64,000 nucleotides of DNA from Diphasiastrum complanatum (lineage: Eukaryota > Streptophyta > Lycopodiopsida > Lycopodiales > Lycopodiaceae): contig CM055107.1 of assembly GCA_029204225.1 (NCBI GenBank), positions 49,342,546-49,406,545 on the forward strand, given 5' to 3'. The notes beneath the pieces were generated by a model. The model had not been told where the DNA came from, searched no databases, and saw only the letters and a list, made by a program, of their open reading frames with translations. Positions 11,107 through 23,150 of this stretch are shown here, piece after piece. The position numbers were made by a program, and so were the translations under genes. Positions within the stretch are counted from its first letter, which is position 1. The number at the start of each line of letters is the position of its first letter.

Positions 11107-11375
11107 AACCTTAAACCCCTTTTCCTAAACCCTAAACCCGACAACTTACCCTAACTGATAAACCCCCAACTACTTACTCTAAATCCCAAGCCCCTTACCC
11201 TTATTCACTTTTTTAAGATCCCTTATCCTAGATCTCTAGACTCCTTACCCTAAAACCTAAACTCCAAACTTCTTATCCTAATCCCCAAATTCCTTATCGT
11301 AAATTCCAAGCTCGTTACCGTAAACCATACACTCAAACTATAAACCCTAAACCCAAACCCCTTATCCTAAATCCT
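11107..11375. repeat. Degenerate interstitial telomere-like repeat
   Basis: About 270 bp built from variants of CCCTAAA and CCTTAACCC (for example cctaaaccctaaaccc near 11124 and ccctaaacccaaacccc near 11345), interspersed with cttaccctaa and cttatccta units. The plant telomere repeat is CCCTAAA/TTTAGGG. The array is too degenerate to be a functional end and looks like an old interstitial tract. Confidence 0.65.
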
Positions 11376-11568
11376 AAGATAAATTAGAAACAAGAAGATT
11401 AGTCAAAAGTTACGAAGATGCTTATATGCTTATATGTAGAACATCTTTTGTTGCATGCCTATGACTCGATCTAAATGGAATCTTAGTCTGCTTTCGAGAA
11501 TGCAGCTATGACAGACATGGAGGTCGATCTTCTTGTCTAGATAATTGAGATCAAGTACTAAGGATTGT

Positions 11569-11754
11569 CTAAACATGTTTGATAAGTGTGTGATTCAAGT
11601 GACCTAACCTATAGTGCCAAAGTACTGCTTTATTGACTAGAACATAAGTATTCAAGGGTTGGCTTGTGTTAGAATAATAATGAATAAGTCTATATAAGTA
11701 TCCAAGCAAGGACCTTATTTGTCCTATAGACAATTCGGCATTGATAAGATTCAA
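11569..11754 (-). pseudogene. Copia GAG-pre-integrase fragment
   Basis: The minus frame ends NKAVLWHYRLGHLNHTLIKH, matching the LWHxRLGHxN motif that precedes integrase in Ty1/copia polyproteins. Neighbouring sequence lacks other domains, so it is an isolated fragment. Confidence 0.6.
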
Positions 11755-12227
11755 ATTCTACCCTATTACCTAAATCAATAATTCTACTTATTGACAACAA
11801 ATTTGTGGACGGTTTAATTCTTCAAAATTGCCTAGAGCCTAAAGCTATACGAACTGTAAGAAACAACAGATCACAAATTATACAACGCTAATTATCCAAA
11901 GGATTCCACACAATACATTACCAGTATATTGATCTGTCTCCTTAGTGCAGCAAACAACGACATCCAAATTACTGAGTCCCCTATGTATCTAAACCATATT
12001 CGTGTCTAGATATGGCATTTGGGCTGAAAAGGTACTTAATAATGCACAACTGGATAATATTGCAAGGCAGTAAGAATGAAATTTTGCACAACAATTTGAA
12101 AGTCTCATTTTGAGAATTCAAACAGGAAGAGCAACAGGCTTATAAGAAAGCTAACATCACTTTAATAAAAAATTTCATCATCAAGTACAAAGGGGCTACA
12201 GGACAGTAGATGGGATACCATAGGATA

Positions 12228-13284
12228 TTAGTTCCTAGGTCTGCCCCTCATGCTGGAATAGCGGTTGCCGGTTTTGTTGTGTTGTTGGTTGTATTGATTG
12301 TTGTCGTCGATAGGGATGTACAAGTTGCTGCGGGGTTGTCTCCGAATGTGTGGTTGCTGGTACAATATGTATGGATTGTATGTTTCCATGTTCACTAGCT
12401 GCAAAGAAATCAAAAATCTTTGACAATGTAAATAACTATTTGTTGCATATTTCTTCATTCGAAGAGCCCAAGTTGTAGGAAAAAATCTGCTGTTGCATTA
12501 TTTTCTGACAATTTGCTGCGAATTTTACTTATATAAAAAAGAATCAACCTGTTGGCACTTAAGGAAAGAGCTATAAGAATCCGTTAGATATGAGTAGGGC
12601 CATCGATTGTAGTCATCCGATATTGTTGAGGTTGATTCACATTTAGAGGCTAGACAGGAAATAAATGGTTGGGCAGAGGTAGCAGCGGCCATGTCTACCT
12701 TGCCCAACCCCAATTCCATGCCCATCCCCATTGACATATGTGACTTAGACATGGCATTTGCAATAGCTGAAGGTGCTGCATTTTGGCAGGATTGGCATTG
12801 GAGGTATGCTCATTCAAGTTTTGATTGACATCACCTGCATAGCCAGATCCAGCTAACCAAGATGTTGAAAGAGAAAGCGACCAAAATCCATGAATAATAC
12901 ACAATAGCCAGTTGTTGCATCGCTAAATGTTGAGTAAAATTGTTCAAGTTGAGTAAAACATACATGATAACCTAGAGAGTTTTGGTGGACGAAAAAATAA
13001 TAGATTAAACCTGAAGCTGAAGCTAGAGCTCTTTCACGTACTCGATAGCCTCATCGAGCATGGAAGCTTTATATGTCTGTTCCATACAAACTAAATTTAG
13101 ATCATGATAGTACATAGTATTTCACATAATGCAACCAAGAGACATGGGATTCACCTTTGAAAGTGCGAAAAAACTGTTAAATTGGCAAGGAAACAAGTTA
13201 GAAAAATATGAACTTTAATGGAATTAGGTGTGAGATCCTGCAAATCCCTCATCCTTTCATTGATTCAGTCCCTTCTTCTCTGTA
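12228..13284 (-). pseudogene. PIF-like bHLH transcription factor pseudogene, copy B
   Basis: Same exons as copy A: basic/helix-1 region near 13219-13284 with TGA at 13265-13267, helix-2 exon 13011-13076 (SMLDEAIEYVKEL then TAG at 13023-13025), and the exon ending at 12834 with VMS/IPPM and the MSMGMGMELG stretch. Copy B also shows the candidate last exon in full (12228-12398): acceptor TTTGCAG, then LVNMETYNPYILYQQP, an Asn/Gln-rich tail and a TAA stop at 12228. Both inactivating stops are identical to copy A, which argues that decay came first. The call rests on the SMLDEAIEY helix and the Met/Gly-rich segment; the exact bHLH subfamily is inferred. Confidence 0.75.
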
Positions 13285-14222
13285 CCGCCAAAAATACTGA
13301 CATTGGTTAGAACAATATTGACATTTCTAAGCGTAACCTGTCTCACTGACTGATTGACTTCAGCAATCTAAAACTTATGGTCGGAGAAAGTCCTACACAA
13401 GCCTAGGTAATCAACAATGTGAATGGAATGCAACATGGAGAAACTTGAATCTCATACTTCAAGCAAATGACATCAACCCGTTCTAATAATTTATGCACTT
13501 CTAATGTTCTCTTTAAATTTTCTCCCACAGCCGCATTCCAATGCATCCTTTTGAGCCTCAATAAATTCATTCTGCAATTTTAAGGTTTAGCCATCTAATC
13601 AGATGTTGGCCTTTAAGATAAAATATTTTTCTCATAAATAAAATCTATATTCTTGAGCAAACTCTACAAAATCTCTCTCAAAATGACATTACTTAACATA
13701 AACCAACTCACTTCAAATTGACAATCTCCAGACTCTTCAACCTCACAATATTTAACATCGCCCTCAATGATCATTTTTGAACCGTGAAGACATTAGATCA
13801 ACATTCATTTGCAAGAGCAACTAAAAAGAGAAAGAGAGCGCACCTACGATGGAAGATCATCTGTTGCTTAGATTTGAAGGATGCATAGAAGGCATTTAAA
13901 TTCTTCTACTTGATGCACGGTACAAAGTTTCCAGCTACTCCTTGTGTTGGATTCTCCAGTCCTTGTGGAGTCAGCTATTATTGCATATTTATCCAAAAAC
14001 ATGACAGCATTCTGATCAACAAGCAAGCATCCAGTCACTTTCAATATGATTACCTATACTTTGTGGAGTCTAAATCACATTAAGAATACTATGATGGTTT
14101 CTAGTAGAACATGCTACTAAACTACTCCACAATAATCGTAGCCATAGCTTAGTTTATTTAGCGGTTGCATGCATAGTCCAATTGGAATCTAAAACATAGG
14201 AATTGGAAATAGCTGCTACAAC

Positions 14223-14591
14223 CTTTTGCAAATGATGAGGTCGCAGACCCTCATCCCTTTGAATACTAGCCAGCTGAGTACAATTGCCATCAAAGATTAC
14301 GAACCGACATAAGAAAAACCATCATATTAAATGGTGAATTTGTGTCCATGGTTAAGTAAAAGCTTCAACCTAGGAATGCTATAATATACCAGATTCAGCG
14401 TACTATGTTCTTTGAAGCTTTCTTCTAAAAGTGCAAATTGCTCCTTTGAGAGGCATACCTTTTCCATAAATTACATCAACACTTGCTCCCCTAGAGTTGA
14501 TCTCACAAGTTTGATCATCCATTTTTTGTGACTTTTTCCTATCCATCTCCTTGTTTGCATAGTTACTCTCTGTTATCTGAATCTTGTCCAT
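14223..14591 (-). pseudogene. Two candidate upstream exons in copy B
   Basis: Exon 14459-14591 (acceptor TTTCAG, donor GTATG) encodes MDKIQITESNYANKEMD and ends near SVDVIYGK. Exon 14223-14273 (acceptor ACTCAG, donor GTTGTA) encodes LASIQRDEGLRPHHLQK. They lie upstream of the PIF-like exons on the same strand. Their peptides are not recognised, so membership of the PIF-like gene is only an inference from order and splice signals. Confidence 0.3.
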
Positions 14592-15160
14592 CTGAAAGGT
14601 GAGCATGTACTACTAGCTGGAGAGCAATCATTTGGACCTTCTAATCAATTGAAGGAGGCATTTGATCGATTTCAAATCCTATTAATGAATGAGATGCTAA
14701 CGAGACATTTTCCTCTAGTTTTGAGTATTATGTCCATGCAATAGGAGCTGCATTAGAAAAACACAAGTAGATCGTCCTAAATGCTATACTCAAACTGAGC
14801 TCAACAACGTGAAGTTCTGTTTGAAAAGGAGTTTGTACCCAAGTTAGAATTAGTGTGAGATCCACGTTACTGCAAGAGAAATTGTAGGTTAGATTGTGGC
14901 TTTGCTTGGTGCGGAAAAGGGTTCAGAGGAGGAAGATCCAACTGCATAGAGCAGTGTCTCGGCTCTTTTAAAAAGACCGCTGTAAATTGTAATGGACAAT
15001 GGTACTGAGCTAGAATCGATTTGAAAAAACATTGCATTCATACGAACATGATAACAACAAACTTTATTGCAGCACTTAAAACTTCCAAACTATTCTATTG
15101 AAAAATGCAGTACATATGTCTCTGGCAAAACATCCACCGTAGCATATTTCATAAAGGATT

Positions 15161-15880
15161 TCGCATTTTGCTAAAAGACGCCTTCGTGATTTTAAGGGCA
15201 GTGTCGCAATTTCAAGGGCACCTTCGCATTTTTTTGGAAGGCATTTGGAGACGGTGTCACTTTTTCGGAAGAGCAAAAAACCCAACAGTGTTGCTTTTTC
15301 CCGAAGGGCGCAAAAGTGCGACATGCTTGAAAAACATTTTCTAAGGCATTTGGAGACAGTGTCGCTTTTTTCAAAAATGCAAAAAACATGACAGTGTCAC
15401 TTTTTCTCGAAATGTGACAGTAGGCTAGAAAACATTTCTAAGGCATTTATAAGACAATGTCGCGGCCAGAATTAAATTCTGAGTGTTTTGACTTAGTGAT
15501 GTATTTTCCTCATGACCAAAAGTTGCAAACTGTGCGACAAAATAGTTCAAAAATGCAGACTGAACGAAACAGCAAGGAAAGACTAAGAAAAATGCTAAGG
15601 CTTTGAAGAATAGAAACTCTTAGTTTCTTCAGAAAAACATTGAATGCAATGGGAATGGACTATACATTACATCATGCTTGTTCGAAAGATTGCATCTTAT
15701 ATCATGGTGAGTATCGAGGGTTAAAGGCTTGTCTTGTATGTGATAGTCCTCGATATTTGAGACGACTTACAAGGAACCACTATGCCATGCAAGGTGTTGC
15801 AAGATTTTCCAATAATTCTACAATTGCAACAATTGTTTCATTGCAAGCAGGGTTTTTAGAAACGTAATTATGTTAAGTAA
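15161..15880 (+). mobile_element. CACTA transposon fragment, copy B
   Basis: Subterminal-like GTGTCGC/T-run repeats (15161-15470) followed by a TNP2 N-terminal fragment in the 75-codon frame 15640-15867: GMDYTLHHACSKDCILYHGE, then CLVCDSPRYLRRL. CxxDC and CxxC are the zinc-binding pairs of plant TNP2. Here the frame stays open past PRYL, unlike copy A. Confidence 0.7.
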
Positions 15881-16749
15881 AATTTGAAAAATATGAGGGT
15901 TATTATCCGTGCCTTGGAGCATTAATAATGCTTGGGTTGATGTTCCACCGGCCTAAATTGGACAAACTGGTTGCCCGGTGGGTCCCTTAATGATGCCCGA
16001 CGGTCTTCATCACGGTGCCCGTGGGCCCAAAAGGCTTGTTTGTAAATTTATTGAAGATTGCACATTAATTGAACGCTCATGTATTCAAGATTGCACATTA
16101 ATTGAATATGTAAACCTAAACCTAAACCGTGAGAGCTATGTTAGAGGGCACCCGGGGTCTCGCCGGGCATCTGTTTTGGACCCGGCGGAGCCCAACGGGC
16201 TAATTTGTAGAGCCCGGCTAGCTATTCCAAAAAGGGTCATTTTTTGTTGACGTTATTATGAGATTTCACATAATTATGTCAACGATATAGTTATTTTCGT
16301 GAAAACAAACAGTAATTACGTCAATATGACAACCCTGTTGCAAGTCTCTTGTAGAATTTGTGAATTGGCATGCTAGGTATTGTTCTTCAGATGAGAACAG
16401 GAGAGTACCCTCAAATTCTCTTGCATGGAAACACATTGACGGGGTGAACCCCTTTGGAAAAATGTCAAGTACGTAGTCTATTTGGCTAGTGATATATGTT
16501 TTTTAAATGAATAACATAATGCTCTCAATGTGTTAAAATATAATGTAGGTAGATTGTTTTCTTTGACAGATTCATGAAAGTTTTGAAAGATTTTGTCCGT
16601 CGTCATAAGGCAAGTCCAAAGAGATAGTTAGTGCAGGAATCTATGTCCAAGGGAGAGTTGGAAGTGATTGAATGCATGTAGTAGTGTGTTTTTGCCATAG
16701 AATCAAAGATAGATCTTGAATCCCAAATGAAGTAAATGACAACACAAGT

Positions 16750-17029
16750 GAATTGAATACCGGAAATTTACTTCCTGAAAACCAATATGAAGTGTCTAAG
16801 AATCGAACCGATTGTATACCTAGTAGTGCACCTACCACACAACCGATTACACTTCAAATCAGGAAATCCACAGGAAGAATAATCCACACTTTCACCACTT
16901 TGTTGCAAACTTCATTGAATTCTCGAAAAACTGTCAGGATTCCATATCACACAATGGAAAAATCCCCACAATTTGAGATTTCTCTTGAACACAAAGGCTA
17001 AACGAGCTTAGAATTGGCTCTGATACCAA
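16750..17029 (-). mobile_element. Copia leader fragment with tRNA-iMet primer site
   Basis: The minus strand reads an LTR end followed by TGGTATCAGAGC (17028-17017) and about 270 bp of leader-like sequence, cut at the duplication edge 16749/16750. Confidence 0.6.
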
Positions 17030-17830
17030 TGTAAAGTCCTCAATCCAAGGATCCTATTCTAAGCATGTCAATCACAAGCAACACAAGGGAACCTGATGGT
17101 GGACAAACCAACCCAACAAACCTAGATCAAATGGATCTAGCCCCCAAGCTATGGATCAAACACAAAGTGAAGTATGGCATCACACCAGCAGCATCCTGCC
17201 ACCGGTCATGCTATTAAGCATACACTAGTGAGATCCCAGCAGGTATACTTATACCCTCCAAGGCTCATGCACCACTAGTAGTGCACTATGACACCTCACT
17301 GGAAACCTCTGCAGCCTATCTGGGCCACGTCATCCAGTTCTCCAATGACTCACACTCCATTTTGAGATGGAGAATAGGCACAAGAGAACCCTTTTTTAAT
17401 GCCTTCAAGCTCACAAAAATCATGAAATTTATTGGAGATATATTCACCACCTCCATCACATCTAAGAGCTTTAATCTTGAATGAGAATTGCTTCCCTACA
17501 TAAGCTTTGAAAATAAGGAAATATTTTGATACTATGACACCTCTGCAGCCTATCTGGGCCACGTCATCCAGTTCTCCAATGACTCACTGATGGACCCATA
17601 CCAATCCACCATCAAGTATTTAGTCCTACAAACATTATGACCATGTACACATAAGGGCCCCAATTCCCTTATAGTCACAATTAACTTACGGGTTGTTGGT
17701 CTACCGGTCCCTAGCAGAGACACACTACCCGAGACCAATCATGGGCATGATAGTGGTAATCCATGCCGATCGCTGATAGCATTTTCTTGGTTTCTTGTTG
17801 AGATGTCACCATAGTGTTATTTGGAGGCAA
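17030..17830 (-). repeat. LTR of a minus-strand copia element, interrupted
   Basis: It begins (plus sense) TGTAAAGTCCTC directly beside the primer site. Around 17355-17532 it is interrupted by an integrase fragment. A segment ending ctccaatgactcac (about 45 bp) occurs on both sides of the interruption (ending near 17353 and 17586). The distal end is not certain. Confidence 0.45.
17350..17535 (-). pseudogene. Copia integrase-core fragment inside the LTR
   Basis: The minus strand encodes FLIFKAYVGKQFSFKIKALR, then CDGGGEYISNKFHDFCELEG and SPSQNGV, the central D and SPxQNG part of the rve integrase core. The usual S of LRSDGG is C here. It has no LTRs or flanking domains of its own. Confidence 0.75.
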
Positions 17831-17939
17831 CATTTTTTTAAGAAAACTGTGACAATATATTCATATACTTAGTTATAGTTTTTCACAACACATGAAAATA
17901 AAAACGAGATTTGAGTTTAGCTATAGCATACCAGAATGA

Positions 17940-18590
17940 GATGTTGATTTCACACGTGTGGACTGTCCACATCATGTACTTGTGATCTCCTAAGGTGTGT
18001 AGATGCACCAAGATCAAGACTAGATTGAGATTCAAGATCTATCTTTGATTCTATGGCAAAAACACAATACTACATGCATTCAATCACTTCCAACTCTCAG
18101 AAGTGTTCCAAAAATAATCTAAGTAAAAACAAGCTGCTCTCCTCGGGTAAAAAAATAAAAATAAAAAATCATCATGATCTCTCGGGTAGAGAGAAAGCTA
18201 GAAAACCAATTACTCACAAAATCCACTCAATCTCAAAATCAATTAGATCCAAATGAGAAGTACAATGATACTAGTAGATCCACGAGCTACCACTATGCTT
18301 AACTATGATTGGCAAATCTCAAATTCGATTGGACCCCTCAAGGTTCCACCTCTAAATCCTATTGGACCTCTTAAATTTCATGAAACAAAAGTATTACACT
18401 TGTCTACGCTCTAATTGGCATGAGTTTAGCCTCTTACTCTATTTTGGCTAAATAGTGGCATTACAAGTGGAAATCGGTAATTTGCCATCTATGCCAAATT
18501 TGGTCCTATCAACATCCTACACCTAGATGCTTGATGTAAAAACATAAGACCCCTATATCTAACATTGATAATCTTTTTCAATTCTTCACA
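17940..18590 (-). repeat. 3' LTR of the minus-strand copia element (approximate)
   Basis: Reading the minus strand, a purine tract AGGAGGAA is followed at 18590 by TGTGAAGAATTG, an LTR start resembling that of the plus-strand element (TGTGAAAATTG). A matching end may be near 17942, which would give about 650 bp, close to the 655-bp LTR at 53205. It includes a CACACGTGTG palindrome and the 80-bp segment shared with the duplication edges. Confidence 0.45.
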
Positions 18591-21500
18591 TTCCTCCTAA
18601 AAAATTATCTATGAAGATCTGAGCATTGATCTTGATATGTCCAAGATTAGATATATGCTTGATGAAAGCACTTTTGCTCAAAGGCTTGGTGAGTAGATCG
18701 GCAATACAAGAGGACGAGTTGACATGCTCCAAATAGATTTCACCTCCAATAAGCTTTTCTCTCACAAAATGGTGTGCCACTTCTATGTGCTTGCTTCTTG
18801 CATGAAATATGGGATTATTGGCAAGAGCTTGGGCCGAGATGTTATCACACTTGATCATTGGTAGATCATCCTCCTTGATGCACTTTAGCTCCATTAATAA
18901 CCTCTTGATCCAAAGCACTTATTTGGTAGTTGTAGTGAGTGCTTTGTACTCGGCCTCACATGAAGAGAGAGATATAGTATCTTGCTTTTTGGAAAGCCAA
19001 GATATAAGATTGCCTCCAAGAAAGATAGTGCATGCACTAATAGACTTTCGATCCATCTTGTCACTTGCAAAGTCCGAATCCGAGTAGCCAATAATGGATA
19101 GATGCTCACTTTTATAGAGTAGACCATAATCACAAGATGAAGATACATATCTTAAAATCCTCTTGGCCATCTTCCAATGATGGATCTTAGGATCTTGCAT
19201 AAATTGACTCAATTTGTGCACACAAAAACTTAGATCGGGCCTAGTAATTGTAAGCCAAATCAAGGAGCCTACAAGACTCCTAAAAAGTGTGATGTCCTCA
19301 AAGGATCTTTCATCACCGTTATTAGGATCTTTTACAATTTGCTCCATTGGAGTATCTGTGCTCTTAGAATTTTCCATATGGAATTTTTTCAACATAGAGT
19401 GAGCATATCTAGATTGGCATATAAAGACATGATTTTCATAAAAATCAATTTCTAGGCCTAGGATGTAATGCATCTCTCCTAGATCTCGCATTTTAAACTC
19501 ACATCCAAGTGCTAGCTTGGTTTCATCAACTAGCTTGATACAACTTCCACAAAGAACAATGTCATCAACATAAATTAGAAGAATGACAATATTACTATCA
19601 ACAAACTTTAGATACATGGATCATAGTCAGAAAGAGTAAATCCTAGTGAGATAAGGAAAGAATTAAGTCTTGAATACCATAATCTTGGTGCTTGCTTGAG
19701 TCCATAAAGACTTTTGAAGAGCAAGCACACTTTGAACTCATCCTTGAGGTTGTTCCATATAGATCTACTCCTCAAGATAACCATTTAAAAAAGCATTGGA
19801 TACATCTAAGTGGAACACCTTCCACTTAAAGAAACATGCAAGAGAAATAAGAATTCTTATTGTCACCATCTTTGCAATGGGTGCAAAGGTCTCCTCATAA
19901 TCAAGGCCATGGATTTGGGCAAATCCTTTGGCACATAATCTTGCTTTATACTTGTTGATGGTGCCATCTTGATTGTATTTGATCCGAAATAACCATTTGC
20001 AACCAATCACATGCTTGTTGGATGGAGGATCCACAAGCTCCCAAGTATTGTTGGTGATCAATTCATCATACTCTTGCTTCATGGCTTCATACCACTCCTT
20101 GGTATTGAGTGCCTCTTGTACATTCTTTGGCTCTTCATGAGAGACATAAAAAACATAATTAGTGGAATCAAGATCCACATGTTTGCCTTTGTCAACATAT
20201 GAGAGCCTCTTAGGCTCGGATCCATCTCTCATGGATCTTCTTGGTGAGAAAATCTGAGCAGAGTCTTTTTCAATTCTCGACCTCATTACGTCATAATTGT
20301 CTTCAAAATCAATAATAAGTGATGCATCCACAGACTTCTTGATCTCAACCTCTTCAAAAGATGAATTTTGATCTTCATGAAAGACAACATCTCTACTTTC
20401 AATAACTTGAGAAGTAGAGAGTACAAAGACTCTATAGGCCTTTTTGGTGGATGAGTCCAACCATGATCCCTTTGCAATTTGGCAAGCCAATAGCTTTGGC
20501 CTCTTTGATCATAAAGAGCATGGATTTGTAGTTGGGATGTCCCAACCTCCTATGCCATAATTCCTCCATAGAGATCTTGTTCACAAGAGCAACATTACAA
20601 GAATTCACATATTCATTTGGATCTAGTTTATAGATGCCTCCAAATATGGATCCTAATGCAAGTATCTCATCATTCTTCTTGATAGTACAAGTATCAACTT
20701 TGAATTTTACATCAAGACTATTATCAAGAAATTGGCCAACACTAATGAGATTCTTAGTAAGCTTAGGCACATAAAGCACTTTAAAAAGAGAAAAAACTTT
20801 AGAGGATGCAGGCTTTAAGGGAATGTTCCCTATGCCTTTGGTAGGACATTCAAAATCATTTGCAGTGTATATTGATTTCTTGACTCCATCATAAGGTGCA
20901 ATAGAAGAGAAAGAATCCTTGGAGCTACACATATGTGAAGAAGCTCCACTATCAATATACCACAACCCGTCCTTCTTGAAAGGATTGGATGAGAAGCTAG
21001 AGACCATAAGAGATTCCTCTCCATCACTTGCAATAGTGTCTTCCTTATCATTGGTGATGTTGGCTTGCTTGAGTTGATTCTTCTTCTTGAAGCAATTGGT
21101 GGCATAATGGCCTTTATTGCCACAATAAAAGCACTTGATCTTCTTCTTCTTGAGCTTGGATGATGAAGCATCAGAGGAGTCATCTTCCTCCTCATCTTTG
21201 TCTTTGGATTTGGCTTTGTTCTTGCTTGAGGATTGCTGAAATTGGTTCTTGCTCCTCCCTTTGTGCTTGTCCTTGGCAAAGAGGGCTTTGCCATCATTAT
21301 GAGTGAGAGAAATCTTGTCCATCCTCAAGAGCTTCTACTCTTGTCTTGATTCTTCATAAATTAGCACACTTTGGAGAGCCTCCAAACTTGGTAGCTCCTC
21401 CTTAATGGCATAGGATTGGACAAGGTTATCAAATTCACTTCTCAAGCCATTGAAAATGACTTGGACTAGCTCATTTTGATTAATGGAATCACCGATGCAA

Positions 21501-21964
21501 GCAAGCTCTCTATGAATATCTTTTACTCTCAAAATATAACTAGATGCACTCTCATCACTCTTTTGGCTACTTTGAAAGATTTGATTTCTAAGAGTGATGA
21601 GCCTAGAGGTGTTCGTAGCCTCATAGATAGTCTTGAGGCAATCCCAAGCTTCTTTGGTTGTTGTACAAGTACCTATCTCCCTCAATATCTCATTAGAGAC
21701 ATTCATCTTAATGTAGTGGAGAGCCATCCTAGATCTCTTTTTGTATTTTTGAACCTCTTGAAGAACTTGTGGTTCTTCTTCAAGCCCAACAACTATGTCC
21801 ATCACGTCTTGAAGGATCAAGATGGACTCCATCCTCATCTTCCAGATTGAATAGTTTGAAGTGGACAATCTTTCACTTGGTTCCAACAAAGATAAACTCA
21901 TTGAAGCCATTTGAAGTGAAGAAAACTCAAGTGATGGACAATAAATGTTGCTACAGACTCTCAA
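18586..21964 (-). pseudogene. Ty1/copia gag-pol pseudogene lacking integrase core
   Basis: Gag (21964-21335) starts within MASMSLSLLEPSERLSTSNY and ends at an in-frame TAG (21335-21337). The next frame has a CCHC knuckle (CFYCGNKGHYATNC), protease motif (WYIDSGASSHM) and the pre-integrase motif (LWHRRLGHPNYKSM). It then jumps almost directly into the linker before RT (STKKAYRVFVLSTSQVIESR). The integrase catalytic core is absent, a deletion of roughly 1 kb compared with the copy at 49.7 kb. RT (GCKWLFRIKYNQDG; LLIYVDDIVLCG) and RNase H (GYSDSDFASDKMDRKS; SLSSCEAEYKAL) follow in broken frames down to 18586. It cannot move by itself. Confidence 0.92.
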
Positions 21965-22654
21965 TAAGATCCAATAATGAAGTACTATCTCCTCCTATGA
22001 AAGATCTTGCAACTATTTGTGAATTGATTCTCACTAGCTACTCAGATCTCTTTAAAACAAGATCTATTTCATATCAAATGATGGACTATAGGCAAAGTTA
22101 GGATCATTTACTCTTAGCATGTGTGAAATACACTAAGTAACCAAATTTGACTCAAACTCATTGATATTGCATGAAACAAATTGGCTATGATCTCAAAACA
22201 ATGTCTAGATCACTTATAGATGGGATTGGTTACCATACAACTGTGAACAGAGATCTAACAAGCAATCTCTTGACCAAACCAAATGTGTCCACCCAGGTCT
22301 AGGTGCCCTACCTAACCCTCTTCAAAATCTTATAACTTCTGATTGGCACAACCAAATGGAATGAAATTGATTGCATCAGAAACTAGACAAAAATAGCTTC
22401 AAAACAAGCTATCAAGCAAGATAAATGGATCAAGCACAAGAGAGAACTTCCAAACTGAAATTGGATGTTCCTCACACGTGTTTGAGCACCTGATTCCATA
22501 GAGTACCAGGTCAGACCCAATCAATGTCCTTTTGATCTCTTTTGATCCAAGATTGAGCAAGATAGCTAGGAAAATGGGCCTTGACAATTTCTAGCTCAAG
22601 ATTGATGAAAATTTTTCACTTAGATGGATCAAAATGCATGGTAACCTTGGGTAG

Positions 22655-22666
22655 GCTCTGATACCA
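22655..22666 (-). promoter_or_regulatory. Primer-binding site of the minus-strand copia element
   Basis: The minus strand reads TGGTATCAGAGC directly next to an LTR end (…CCAACA). It is 690 bp upstream of gag. Confidence 0.8.
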
Positions 22667-23150
22667 TGTTGGTTTTGTTGGCTGTCTTTTGCTTTTTATC
22701 GAGCTAGTTTTGGCTTGAATCTGTGGAAAGCAACAAAAGAAGCACAAACAAAGACTAATCACTATTTGTGAGTGTTGCTGGATTTTTATAGGATTTGCAT
22801 GAGGTTTTTATTGGATTTATAGGTTTATGCTGTATTTTTCGGCAAACTGATTGTGATTTGCAGGATTTGTGTGAGCCAGTAAGGCCATTCTTTGAATGGT
22901 ATGGATTACAGGAAGGCCTATCCTGTGGGTAAGGAAAGACAATTTGCAAATCTGAGAGTTTGGGAAAATTTGGGCAGCATCTACCCTATTTTCCAGCCAT
23001 AAGAAATCTGGTGTTTGTAAATCTGTAAAAGATTCTTGCTTATGCATTTGTTGAAACAATGTAAGGCTAAGCAAACTGTAAAAGCACCCTAGAATATCTA
23101 TATTCTGCCAAAAAAATAGCAGAAGAAGAGCATTTGCTTCAAGAAGAAAC
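22667..23150 (-). repeat. 5' LTR region of the minus-strand copia element (end uncertain)
   Basis: It starts (plus sense) TGTTGGTTTTGTTGG beside the primer site. The sequence does not resemble the LTR-like region at 17940-18590, so either the far boundary is misjudged or the two ends come from different elements. Confidence 0.4.

Larger units (their letters stand above)
12325..16749. repeat. Segmental duplication, copy B
   Basis: Partner of 1-5853. It contains a 161-bp block (13542-13702) absent from copy A and lacks the 1.52 kb composite LTR element. It ends at 16749, where copia leader sequence begins. Divergence by eye is a few percent at most, so the duplication is fairly recent. Confidence 0.95.

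Noticed and set aside
21476-22101. Plus frames of 124 and 110 codons
   Set aside because: They are antisense to copia gag and its leader.
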